NCBI GenBank assembly: GCA_944351765.1 | Contig: CALVPR010000004.1 | Location: 1-49,554 of the forward strand | DNA from: an uncultured Bacilli bacterium | Lineage (GTDB): Bacteria; Bacillota_I; Bacilli_A; RF39; UBA660 | DNA: 49,554 nucleotides | Reading direction: 5' to 3' | Program-made: the position numbers and the translations under genes | Shown: positions 33,109 to 41,700 of the stretch, piece by piece | How the letters are laid out: each line of letters opens with the position of its first letter | How positions within the stretch are numbered: the stretch's first letter is position 1 | Notes under the pieces: model-generated | What the model saw: the letters and a program-made list of their open reading frames with translations, nothing else | What the model was told of the DNA's origin: nothing | The model's database searches: none

Positions 33109-33542
33109 GATATTTTTTCAAGCATTTTATCCAAAATAAAACATTTTGAAACTTGTGAAGATATAATACTATAATTTACGGGAACTATAATAGTACTTCC
33201 ATCAAAAAACACTAATATTGTGTTATGTTTTTTTCTTAAAAAAGTAACTAAATTATTATAAGAAATCCAGGTATTTTCTTTTGATGTAATAGATTTAATA
33301 GGAAAAAATATAATTTTATTTTCATTATCTACTATAATTGGATTTTTATAATTACTTTTAAATACCTTTTTACTTTCTTCTACTCTATAATTTAAGGAAT
33401 ATCTATAATAACTACAAGAATCACTAATAATAGTAGCCGGATCTTCTTTTTTATTTAAGCTTTTTCCTTTTTCAATAATTTTTGTCATATTTTTATCTTC
33501 AGTTTTTATGACATATGTATTTTTGTTTATTGTATATCTCAT
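33090..33542 (-). CDS. comK: ComK-like competence transcription factor
   Basis: 150 residues from the ATG at 33542, preceded by AAGGGGGGATAAAA. Core ComK features are visible: ISDSCSYYRYSLNYRVEESK, then NPIIVDNENKIIFFP, and a TWISYNNLVTF-like segment matching SWIAHSYV of B. subtilis ComK; the C-terminal domain ends earlier than in B. subtilis (192 residues). ComK activates DNA-uptake genes. It has its own terminator and lies between dnaN and recF, where yaaA (S4 domain) usually sits. An AAAA-N5-TTTT element is present upstream, but such runs are common in this DNA. Confidence 0.75.
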   Translation of the reverse strand: MRYTINKNTYVIKTEDKNMTKIIEKGKSLNKKEDPATIISDSCSYYRYSLNYRVEESKKVFKSNYKNPIIVDNENKIIFFPIKSITSKENTWISYNNLVTFLRKKHNTILVFFDGSTIIVPVNYSIISSQVSKCFILDKMLEKISKKVQN

Positions 33543-33640
33543 TTTTATCCCCCCTTCAAAAATACAATTTTTATTAGAACACAAATTGGTGTCGAATTTT
33601 GTCAAATTATGTCACAAATTTTAATTTTTTTAAATTAATA

Positions 33641-33669
33641 TAAAAAAATATCCACAATTTTGTGGATAT
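33641..33669 (-). terminator. Terminator of dnaN built from two inverted DnaA-box-like arms
   Basis: A perfect 10-bp stem, ATATCCACAA (33648-33657) / TTGTGGATAT (33660-33669), overlaps the dnaN end and is followed by a seven-T run. Each arm contains ATATCCACA, one mismatch from the DnaA box TTATCCACA. Confidence 0.75.
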
Positions 33670-34784
33670 TAATAAGTTTTTATAGGTAATACCAATTGAA
33701 TTAACGAAGTTTCTTCATTAGACTTAACAATTATTGGACTATTGTCATTATTCATATATAATATTACTTTTTCTTCTCCAAAACTTCTAATTGCATCTAA
33801 CATATATTTAGATGAAAATGATATAGAAATACTACCATTGCTTTTAACAGCCATTTTTTCTTCTACATAACCTATTTCAGGTGAATTAGATGATATGGTA
33901 AGTTCATCATTGTTTAGTTCCAATTTAATAGTATTTTTATCCCTATCAGAAGTCAATAATGAAGCACGATCTATCATTTCAAATAAATTACTATAATTAC
34001 ATTCTACTTCTATTTCAAATTTTGTTGGAATAATTGCTGAAGTAGCTGGATAAGTTCCATTCAAAAGTCTAGATAAGAATAAAATGTTTTTATATTTAAA
34101 TAAAATTTTATTTGTAAATAAATGTAATTCTATATTATTTTCTCCATCTTCTAGTATTTTTGATAATTCTAACAAATTCTTTCCTGGTATAACTATATTA
34201 ATACTATTTTCAAAATCTTTATCTATACTAATTGTTTTTTTAGCTAATCTATAACTATCAGTAGCAATAACTTCCAATATATTATTATCAATTCTAAAAT
34301 TAATTCCTGTCAATAATGGTCTAGACTCATTTTGTGAAGTAGCAAAAAATGTTTGATTTATAATAGTTTTAAATGTTTCTGTATTTAATATTATTGGTTC
34401 TTTCGTTTCTTCTAAATCAAGATTAGGAAATTCATTAGGATTAATACCATTTAATTTAAATTCTGTATTAGAAGTACTAATAATCATTTTATATCCATCT
34501 AAAACTTCAATAGTAATATCAGTATCAGGTAATTTTCTTATAATTTCTACTATATATTTACCACCTATTACTATGCTTCCTAATTCTGTAATTTCAGTTA
34601 TATCTTCACTTTTAATAAAACTTCTTATTGATATATCAGTATCACTAGCAAATAGATATAGCCCTTCTTCTTTCAAATCAAATTTAATACCTGTTAAAAT
34701 TGGGATCAAATTTCTAGTAGATATAGCTTTTGATGTATGGTTTAAGTTTTCTAATAAAATATTTTTCTTAATAATAAATTTCAT
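33669..34784 (-). CDS. dnaN: DNA polymerase III beta sliding clamp
   Basis: 371 residues in the usual three-domain repeat. MKFIIKKNILLENL opens domain 1, ESRPLLTGINF marks domain 2, and the conserved end is LIQLVLPIKTY (family consensus ...VLPMR.Y). AGAAGGAATAATAT precedes the ATG. Lies downstream of dnaA with DnaA boxes between them, and ends at its own terminator. Confidence 0.97.
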   Translation of the reverse strand: MKFIIKKNILLENLNHTSKAISTRNLIPILTGIKFDLKEEGLYLFASDTDISIRSFIKSEDITEITELGSIVIGGKYIVEIIRKLPDTDITIEVLDGYKMIISTSNTEFKLNGINPNEFPNLDLEETKEPIILNTETFKTIINQTFFATSQNESRPLLTGINFRIDNNILEVIATDSYRLAKKTISIDKDFENSINIVIPGKNLLELSKILEDGENNIELHLFTNKILFKYKNILFLSRLLNGTYPATSAIIPTKFEIEVECNYSNLFEMIDRASLLTSDRDKNTIKLELNNDELTISSNSPEIGYVEEKMAVKSNGSISISFSSKYMLDAIRSFGEEKVILYMNNDNSPIIVKSNEETSLIQLVLPIKTY

Positions 34785-34800
34785 ATATTATTCCTTCTTT

Positions 34801-34944
34801 CTTTTATTATATATATTGTTATTATTATACTGTGGAAACTGTGGAAAACTAGCTCAAACCCTTATATTTATAGTATTATTTATCCACAGGGTTGTTGATA
34901 AATAATACACTTATCCACATATATCCACAATTTAAGTGGATAAG
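34801..34944. other. oriC, dnaA-dnaN side: DnaA boxes and candidate unwinding site
   Basis: Two exact TTATCCACA boxes (34880-34888 and 34911-34919), a one-mismatch ATATCCACA (34921-34929), and on the minus strand TTTTCCACA and GTTTCCACA (34840-34848 and 34831-34839). Right after the last two, the minus strand continues GTATAATAATAACAATATAT, which looks like a run of TAA-type DnaA-trios in AT-rich DNA. This is the arrangement of the basal unwinding system of B. subtilis, so 34801-34830 is the likely melting region. Confidence 0.7.
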
Positions 34945-36296
34945 TTCTTTTTCAGTTCTGCTATTATTTCTCTTAGTTGTTCATTTTCTTTTAGTTCTTC
35001 TTCAATTTTTTGATAAGCACTCATTATTGTAGAATGATCTCTTCCTCCAAAATAAGATCCAATTTTAGGAAAAGATTCAGTTGTCATGGTTCTACACAAA
35101 TATATAGCTACTTGTCTTGGGTAATTTATTGTTTGGTTTCTTTTTTTTCCTTTTAAATCATCAATATTTACTTTAAAGTAATCACAAACTATTCTTTGAA
35201 TTCTATGGACATCATTTTTATATACGCTTCTATCAATTAATTGGTCTTTTAAAGCTTCTACAGCAATATCTAAAGTAACTTTTCCTTTATTCATCATAAG
35301 TGCGTAAGCAAAAACTCTAGTTATTGCACCTTCTAATTGTCTTACATCTGAATCAAAACTATTAGCTATATATTCTATAACGTTATCAGGAACATCTTGT
35401 GCCGCTTCTTGATGGGATATTTTTTTCCTTATTATATTCATTCTAAGTTCAAAATCAGGGGGAGTAATATTAGCAGTTAAGCCCCAATTAAATCTTGTAA
35501 GTAGCCTGTTTTCTAACATCTTTAAATCATCAACTGATCTATCAGATGCTATAATAATTTGTTTGTTTGAATTGTACAGTTCATTAAATGTATGGAAAAA
35601 TTCTTCCTGACCTTTAGTAGCAGTACCTAAAAATTGAATATCATCAATAATTAAAACGTCAATATTTCTATACCTGTTTTTAAAATTATCTATTTTATTA
35701 AAATTATTTTTGTCATTTGATCTAACTGCATTAATAAAATCATTAACAAACTTATCAGAAGATATATATAATACTTTCATATTAGAATTTTTTAGAATAT
35801 AGTTACCTATTGCTTGCATTAAATGTGTTTTTCCTAATCCACTTTTACTATATAAAAATAAAGGATTGTAAGCTTTACCTGGTTTTTCCGCTACCGCTTG
35901 TGCTGCAACAAAAGCAAACTTATTACTATTTCCTACAATAAAATTTTCAAAAGTATTATTTGGATTTAAATTTGCTTCTTCTACACTTTGATAAGGTACT
36001 CCTTCATTAATATTTTCAATAATAATATCATTTTTTTGTTTTTTTCCCACATCTTCTTGTAGTTTAAATATAAATTTAAAATTAGTCCCTGTAAGTTCAT
36101 TAAAAACTTTAGTAATTAAATCCTTGTAATTTTCATCTAAATGTTTAATATGTAGTTTCATAGGTACAATTACTGTTGCTGTATTATTAGATAAATCATA
36201 TAACTTACTTTCTTTAAACCATGTTTCAAAAGAAAAATCTGCAACTTGCTCTTTAATTCGATCAAGAAAATTACTCCACAAAGTATCTAAATCCAT
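34932..36296 (-). CDS. dnaA: Chromosomal replication initiator DnaA
   Basis: 454 residues. Domain I covers the first 85, with a short linker; the AAA+ domain has Walker A SKSGLGKTHL near 151-160 and Walker B LIIDDIQF; the C-terminal domain IV carries the DnaA signature GGRDHSTIMSAYQKI near 420-435. AGGAGGGTAAT precedes the ATG. It is flanked by DnaA boxes on both sides. Confidence 0.98.
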   Translation of the reverse strand: MDLDTLWSNFLDRIKEQVADFSFETWFKESKLYDLSNNTATVIVPMKLHIKHLDENYKDLITKVFNELTGTNFKFIFKLQEDVGKKQKNDIIIENINEGVPYQSVEEANLNPNNTFENFIVGNSNKFAFVAAQAVAEKPGKAYNPLFLYSKSGLGKTHLMQAIGNYILKNSNMKVLYISSDKFVNDFINAVRSNDKNNFNKIDNFKNRYRNIDVLIIDDIQFLGTATKGQEEFFHTFNELYNSNKQIIIASDRSVDDLKMLENRLLTRFNWGLTANITPPDFELRMNIIRKKISHQEAAQDVPDNVIEYIANSFDSDVRQLEGAITRVFAYALMMNKGKVTLDIAVEALKDQLIDRSVYKNDVHRIQRIVCDYFKVNIDDLKGKKRNQTINYPRQVAIYLCRTMTTESFPKIGSYFGGRDHSTIMSAYQKIEEELKENEQLREIIAELKKNLST

Positions 36297-36361
36297 ATTA
36301 CCCTCCTATCCCCAATTTAATTTTATCATAAATTCTAAAAAAATCTACATATTTTTACATT

Positions 36362-36590
36362 TCAACATACTTTTCCACAACTTTTCCACAGGTTTTCCAC
36401 AACATATTGTCTTATAATATATAGATTTTAATAAGTTTTCCACAATTTTTATTATTTTTTATTTTCCACAACAAAAAAAACAAGTTTTCCACAGGTTGTG
36501 GATTTGTGTGGAAACTGTGGAAAACTTATTAAACAGCGTAAAATCAATAACAAAAATTTAAAATTTTCCACAATTAACTGTGGAAATAAA
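36362..36590. other. oriC, dnaA upstream side: cluster of TTTTCCACA DnaA boxes
   Basis: No gene here. Seven forward TTTTCCACA boxes begin at 36371, 36382, 36393, 36436, 36462, 36485 and 36564. Reverse-oriented copies lie at 36507-36515 (GTTTCCACA), 36516-36524 (TTTTCCACA) and 36579-36587 (ATTTCCACA). The first three forward boxes are spaced 11 bp, one helical turn. With the dnaA-dnaN boxes this makes a bipartite origin like that of B. subtilis; autoregulation of dnaA is likely. Confidence 0.8.
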
Positions 36591-36611
36591 AAAAAACATA
36601 TTTCTATGTTT
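36586..36611 (-). terminator. Terminator of the HerA-like gene
   Basis: Stem AAACATA (36594-36600) / TATGTTT (36605-36611) with a four-base GAAA loop on the transcript, then a run of nine T. It isolates the oriC boxes from transcription entering from the right. Confidence 0.7.
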
Positions 36612-36615
36612 ATTT

Positions 36616-38373
36616 TTATTGTTGATTCCATTCTATCATCCATTTGTCATATACAGAAGCATTAGAACTATGTGGTTCAGGATTAGGTAATTCCATTTTT
36701 ACAATCATTGGAATTTTCATCATTTTTCCAAAAGCAACACATGTACCTGATTGTAATGCTTTTTGTTTTTCAATTACATCAGAAGAAATATTAGGCACCA
36801 TCTTTCTTATGTATTCTAAATCAGTTGGATGATTAATTTTAAAAATTAAAAAATTACTACATTGAGAAATAACTGTTTCAGATAATTCTGTGGGACGTTG
36901 TGTAATTAAGTCAATTACTAATCCAAATTTTCTACCTTCTTTAGCAATTCTTTCAAAAATATTATATCCAAGCAATTCGTTATCAGAATCTTTTTGAACA
37001 TATCTATGTGCTTCTTCTAACATAACATGAATTGGTATTGATCCTCTATCTGGTAAATATTTTGAAAATTTAAATAATAGTCGAGAATAAATTTTTACAA
37101 GTGCTTTAGCAAATCTATCATCTATATCTTCTAAAACAAAGTTAATTATTTGTGCCCTTTTAGTATTACTTACTAGTATTAAATCTGAAATAAATTCATT
37201 TAAGCTTATGAACTTTTCGTATTTAAAGAAGTTACTATTGGAACTATTATTTAAAGTATGTAATCTAACTTTTAATGCTGTTGCTTCAGCGTAAGACTTT
37301 TCATTTAACAATAATCCTTCTGAAATTAATGCGAAGTTTAATGCAACTTCTAAATCATCCAAAGTGAAATACACTGGAACAAAGTCTTCATTCCATTTAG
37401 TATCATTATCCAAAAATTGTTGAATATATTCTGTAATTAAAATTCTCTCAACAAATTCTCCTTTACTATCTAAATCAAAACATTTTCTAAATTGTCTTGT
37501 ATACCCTACTCCAGGAACTTCTACATCGAGATTTAATTCTTTGGTATAACAATCTGTTAAAATAGAAAAAATTTGGTCTCTTATTTTTGCGGAAACTTGA
37601 TTAGAATACATAACAGAAATAATAGCTTTTGCAATTAAATGATTCTTATATCTTAAACTTTCATCATCATTTCTAGCAAATACAGAAACAAGACTTAACA
37701 TCTTTTCTATAATAGCAATTTGAGAATATGCTGTTACATCAAGTAAATTTGCATAATCATCTACACTAAGTAACCATAATGGTAATTTAACCAAAGGTGC
37801 ATCTTTTTGTTCTGTGTTAGTTGTGTATATTTTATAATTAAAATTAACATTAATATTATTAATATTTTTAAAAGCATTATCGTACTCACTTGTATTATTA
37901 AAAATAAAAATATTGCTATTAAAGGGAATTTTATCTTTCATAACAAATAAATTTTGTATTAGTCTTGCAACACCATATGTTTTTCCAGAACCAGTATTAC
38001 CAAAAATAGCACTATGATTAGAAAACATATCATCAATATCAATTCTTACTGGATAGTTATACAAGGGAGAAATTCCCAACATCATACTTTTAGGATTTGT
38101 GTCCCCTACTAATTCTCCCAATTCTTCTTTGTTAATAATTCTAACTTTTGCTTTTAAACTAGGTTTTCTAATTGTTCCAGAAAAAAATTTACCATCAATA
38201 AATTCACCTAAAAAAGTAATTTTAGCAGAATTATCACTTATTCCTTCAATTTCACCTAAAATTTTTTTATCATCTTCAAAAACAACATTATAATTTAATA
38301 AATCATCAGCAATATTTCCTTCAATTTTTACAAGCGCATAATTTTTGCTAATTTCTATAATTTCATTAAACAT
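36616..38373 (-). CDS. HerA/DUF87-type hexameric ATPase (DNA translocase-like)
   Basis: 585 residues. The N-terminal HAS-barrel-like region (1-120) is followed by Walker A GNTGSGKTYG near 130-139, a long insert, and Walker B MLEEAHRYV near 480, then RKFGLVIDLITQRPTELS and SQCSNFLIFK, as in HerA translocases. In archaea HerA pairs with NurA in end resection; in bacteria related ATPases occur in defence and partition contexts. No nurA-like or other partner is adjacent. It is a single gene between the dnaA boxes and yukD, divergent from the type VII genes. The role here is unknown. Confidence 0.8.
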   Translation of the reverse strand: MFNEIIEISKNYALVKIEGNIADDLLNYNVVFEDDKKILGEIEGISDNSAKITFLGEFIDGKFFSGTIRKPSLKAKVRIINKEELGELVGDTNPKSMMLGISPLYNYPVRIDIDDMFSNHSAIFGNTGSGKTYGVARLIQNLFVMKDKIPFNSNIFIFNNTSEYDNAFKNINNINVNFNYKIYTTNTEQKDAPLVKLPLWLLSVDDYANLLDVTAYSQIAIIEKMLSLVSVFARNDDESLRYKNHLIAKAIISVMYSNQVSAKIRDQIFSILTDCYTKELNLDVEVPGVGYTRQFRKCFDLDSKGEFVERILITEYIQQFLDNDTKWNEDFVPVYFTLDDLEVALNFALISEGLLLNEKSYAEATALKVRLHTLNNSSNSNFFKYEKFISLNEFISDLILVSNTKRAQIINFVLEDIDDRFAKALVKIYSRLLFKFSKYLPDRGSIPIHVMLEEAHRYVQKDSDNELLGYNIFERIAKEGRKFGLVIDLITQRPTELSETVISQCSNFLIFKINHPTDLEYIRKMVPNISSDVIEKQKALQSGTCVAFGKMMKIPMIVKMELPNPEPHSSNASVYDKWMIEWNQQ

Positions 38374-38437
38374 AAAATCCCTCTATTCTTTATTAAATTA
38401 ATTATATCAAAAAAAAAGAAAAAAATAAATATTTAAG

Positions 38438-38466
38438 TTGAAAAAATAAAATTCAATTGTTATAAT
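38438..38466 (+). promoter_or_regulatory. Promoter of yukD-essC
   Basis: TTGAAA (38438-38443) and TATAAT (38461-38466) with 17-bp spacing, about 30 nt before the yukD start. The HerA-like gene has a TATAAT on the opposite strand in the same 124-bp gap. Confidence 0.65.
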
Positions 38467-38497
38467 ATAAAATATAAGATGAAAATAGGAGATTATT

Positions 38498-38749
38498 ATG
38501 AATAAAGTTTTAATTAAAGTATATGTTCCATATATTGGTGAAGAATATGATGTATTTATACCAGTAAATAGAAAAATTGGTACAGTAAAAAAATATATAA
38601 TAAATACAATATATGAATTATCTAATGGTAATTTAAAAAATATAAACAAAATTAGAATATATGATAAACAAACAGGGGAAATATTAAATAATAATATGTA
38701 CATTAAAGAAAGTAATATTAGAAATGGAACAAAATTAATATTATTATAA
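38498..38749 (+). CDS. yukD: YukD/EsaB ubiquitin-like type VII secretion protein
   Basis: 83 residues with a beta-grasp pattern: KVLIKVYVPYIGEEYDVFIP, then a helix around VKKYIINTIYEL, and the ending KESNIRNGTKLILL. YukD/EsaB is a cytosolic accessory component of the type VIIb system that binds near the EssC ATPase. It is the first gene of a two-gene unit with essC, 22 bp apart. Confidence 0.85.
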   Translation: MNKVLIKVYVPYIGEEYDVFIPVNRKIGTVKKYIINTIYELSNGNLKNINKIRIYDKQTGEILNNNMYIKESNIRNGTKLILL

Positions 38750-38771
38750 CTATATTAGGAGGTAATTAATT

Positions 38772-41700
38772 ATGAGAGTATCATTGATTAAAAACAATAA
38801 AATTAATAATATTACATTACCAAATGATCCTTCAGGAATTTATTGGATTACTGATTTTGATGAAGATGGACATGAACAAAATTTAATTTGTATTGAAGCA
38901 CGTGAAAAAAATTGGTTTTTAATTAGTAATGAAGAATATAGTTATGTAGAAAACAACATGATAAAACCTTATGTTATGTTATCTCCTTATAATTTGTATG
39001 TAGTAAAGTCAAAAATTGAAGATAAAATGATTTTAATATATTGTTCTCCAATTTTTGATGATACATTAAAAGCATATAACTTACTTGATAAAAATGAAGT
39101 TTCAATTGGAAGAAATAATGATAATGATATTGTTTATAATAATTCTTTAGTTAATGAATATCATGCTAAATTAATAATTGATAAAGAAAAAGGAAATATA
39201 GAAATACATGATAATAGCAGCAATATGGGTACTTTTATTAACAATGTTAGAGTAAATAAAATTTCTTCTGTAGAAAGTGGAGATTTAATTTTTATAATGG
39301 GATTAAAAATAATAATATCAAAACTTGATAAAGACTATGTTATTATGTTTAATAATCCTAACAATTTAGTAAATAGTAAATTTACTCTTTTTAACATTCA
39401 ATCAAATAAAGAAGAAGAGTATAAAGAAGAACAAGAAGAATTAGATATTCCTTTGTATGTTGAAGAAGATTATTTTCATAGAACTCCAAGATTTACCCAA
39501 AAAATAGAAGATTACAAAGTTAATATAGATCCGCCACCAAATAAACAAGAAATAAAAGATATGCCATTATTATTAACGATAGGCCCTATGCTTACCATGT
39601 CAATGATGTCCTTAGTTATGATGTATAGTTCTTTAAATAATGTAATGAACAATGGTGGCAGTCTTTCTAATGCATTGCCATCTCTAGTTATGAGTGGTGC
39701 TATGTTTGCTAGCGTGTTTTTATGGCCAACATTAATGAGAAAGTATGAAAAAAAGAGAAGAGAACAGGAAGAAAAGTTAAGACAGACTAAATATAGCAAA
39801 TATATAGAAGATAAAAAGTTGGATATTAATAATGAACTAGTAAGACAATCAGCAATTTTAAAAAATCAATTTCCTACAACAACAGAATGTCAACAAATTA
39901 TTTTACAAAAATTAACAAGACTTTGGGAAAGAAGAATTGGTGATGAGGATTTTTCAGTAATTAATGCTGGAAATGGTACTTCAAAGATGAAAATAGAACT
40001 GAAATATCCGGAAGAACATTTTACTATGCAAGAAGATAATTTAATGAAATTAGTAACTAGTTTAGGTAAATCAGAAAAAAATATAAATAATGTTCCAGTT
40101 GCAATTTCTTTAATTGAACATAAAATTTTTGGTGTAATAGGAAATAGAAAAATTAGATTTGATTTTTCTAATCAAATTTTATTGCAATTGGCAACTTTTC
40201 ATAGTTATGATAATATGAAATTTGTAATTTTAACTAATAATGAAAATAGTGATTTTTGGGAACATATAAAAATACTTCCTCATAATTGGAATAATAATAA
40301 AACATTTAGGTATTTTGGAGTAAATATAAATGAATATAAAGAAATCTTTTATATTTTAGAAAAAATATATAATGATAGAAAAGAAAAGAAAAAAGAAAAT
40401 AATATAACTTTTAACACAAGATATATAATTATAAATGATTGTTTTAACAACATAAGAAATATAGAGTTTATAAAAAATATATTAAATGAACAAGATGATT
40501 TGGGAATTAGCCTTATTATAATAGATAATAAAATAGTAAATATTCCTGATCAATGTCAAAGTTTTGTTCAGTTAAGTGAAGCGAAGTGTGAATATTTTGA
40601 ATCATTAGTTAACAATAAACCTATTCAATTTGAAATGGACAAAAATTATATAGATTATTTTTCATGTGCAAAAAAATTAGCAAATATTCCAATAAAAATA
40701 ATAAGTAAAACTGAAGGACAATTGCCAGATAAATTGGGATTTTTAGAAATGTATGATGTTGGTAAAATAGAACAATTAAATATAAAAAATAGGTGGGAAA
40801 AAAATAATCCAATTCAATCTCTTGGTGTACCAGTTGGATATAATCAAAATGGTGATAAACTTATAATAGATTTACATGAAAAATATCATGGACCGCATGG
40901 TCTAATAGCAGGAATGACAGGAAGTGGAAAATCGGAATTTTTAATAACATATATATTATCAATGGCTTTAAACTTTCATCCTTATGAAGTACAATTTATT
41001 TTAATAGATTATAAAGGTGGAGGATTAGCAGGAGCTTTTGAAAATGAAATAAGTCATATAAAACTACCGCATTTAGTTGGAACAATTACTAACTTGGATG
41101 CTAATGAAATAAAAAGAAGTTTATCAAGTATAGAAAGTGAGTTGAAAAGAAGGCAAAGAGCATTTAATGAAGCAAGGGAAATTTCTGGAGAAAGTACTAT
41201 AGATATTTACAAATATCAGAAAATGTATAGAGAAGGTATTGTTAAAGAACCAGTTTCTCATTTGTTTATAATAAGTGATGAGTTTGCAGAATTAAAAAAT
41301 CAACAACCAGAATTTATGGTCCAATTAATAAGTACGGCAAGAATAGGACGTAGTTTAGGTGTACATTTAATATTAGCAACTCAAAAACCTAGCGGAGTTG
41401 TGGATCCACAAATATGGAGTAACACAAGATTTAGAGTTTGCTTAAGAGTGCAGGAGAAATCTGATTCTAATGAAGTAATAAAAAGTCCTGATGCAGCATA
41501 TTTAAAACAAACAGGAAGATTTTATTTTCAAGTTGGATTTAATGAAATATATGAATTAGGACAAGCAGCATGGGCAGGAGGTATGTATGTCCCAAGTGAA
41601 AAAAACAAAAAAAATATAAATGATTCAATAGATTTTATAAATAATATTGGTGATATAATAAAAAGTGTAGAAACTAAGAAAAAAGTTGAAAAAACTGCTT

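Noticed and set aside
33543-33640. ComK box (autoregulatory K-box) upstream of the comK-like gene
   Set aside because: One AAAA-N5-TTTT exists, but a K-box needs two at defined spacing, and such runs are frequent in this AT-rich DNA.
36452-36643. 63-codon frame over the upstream DnaA boxes
   Set aside because: It merely runs through repeated TTTTCCACA boxes and the HerA-gene terminator.
38374-38497. WXG100 (EsxA-like) gene beside yukD
   Set aside because: The gap holds only divergent promoters; no WXG-containing small ORF was seen on either strand nearby.
38901-38912. CACGTGAAA in essC as a fifth parS (and CACGTGG near 4183 in tilS)
   Set aside because: Only the central hexamer and one arm match; the other arm differs at most positions.
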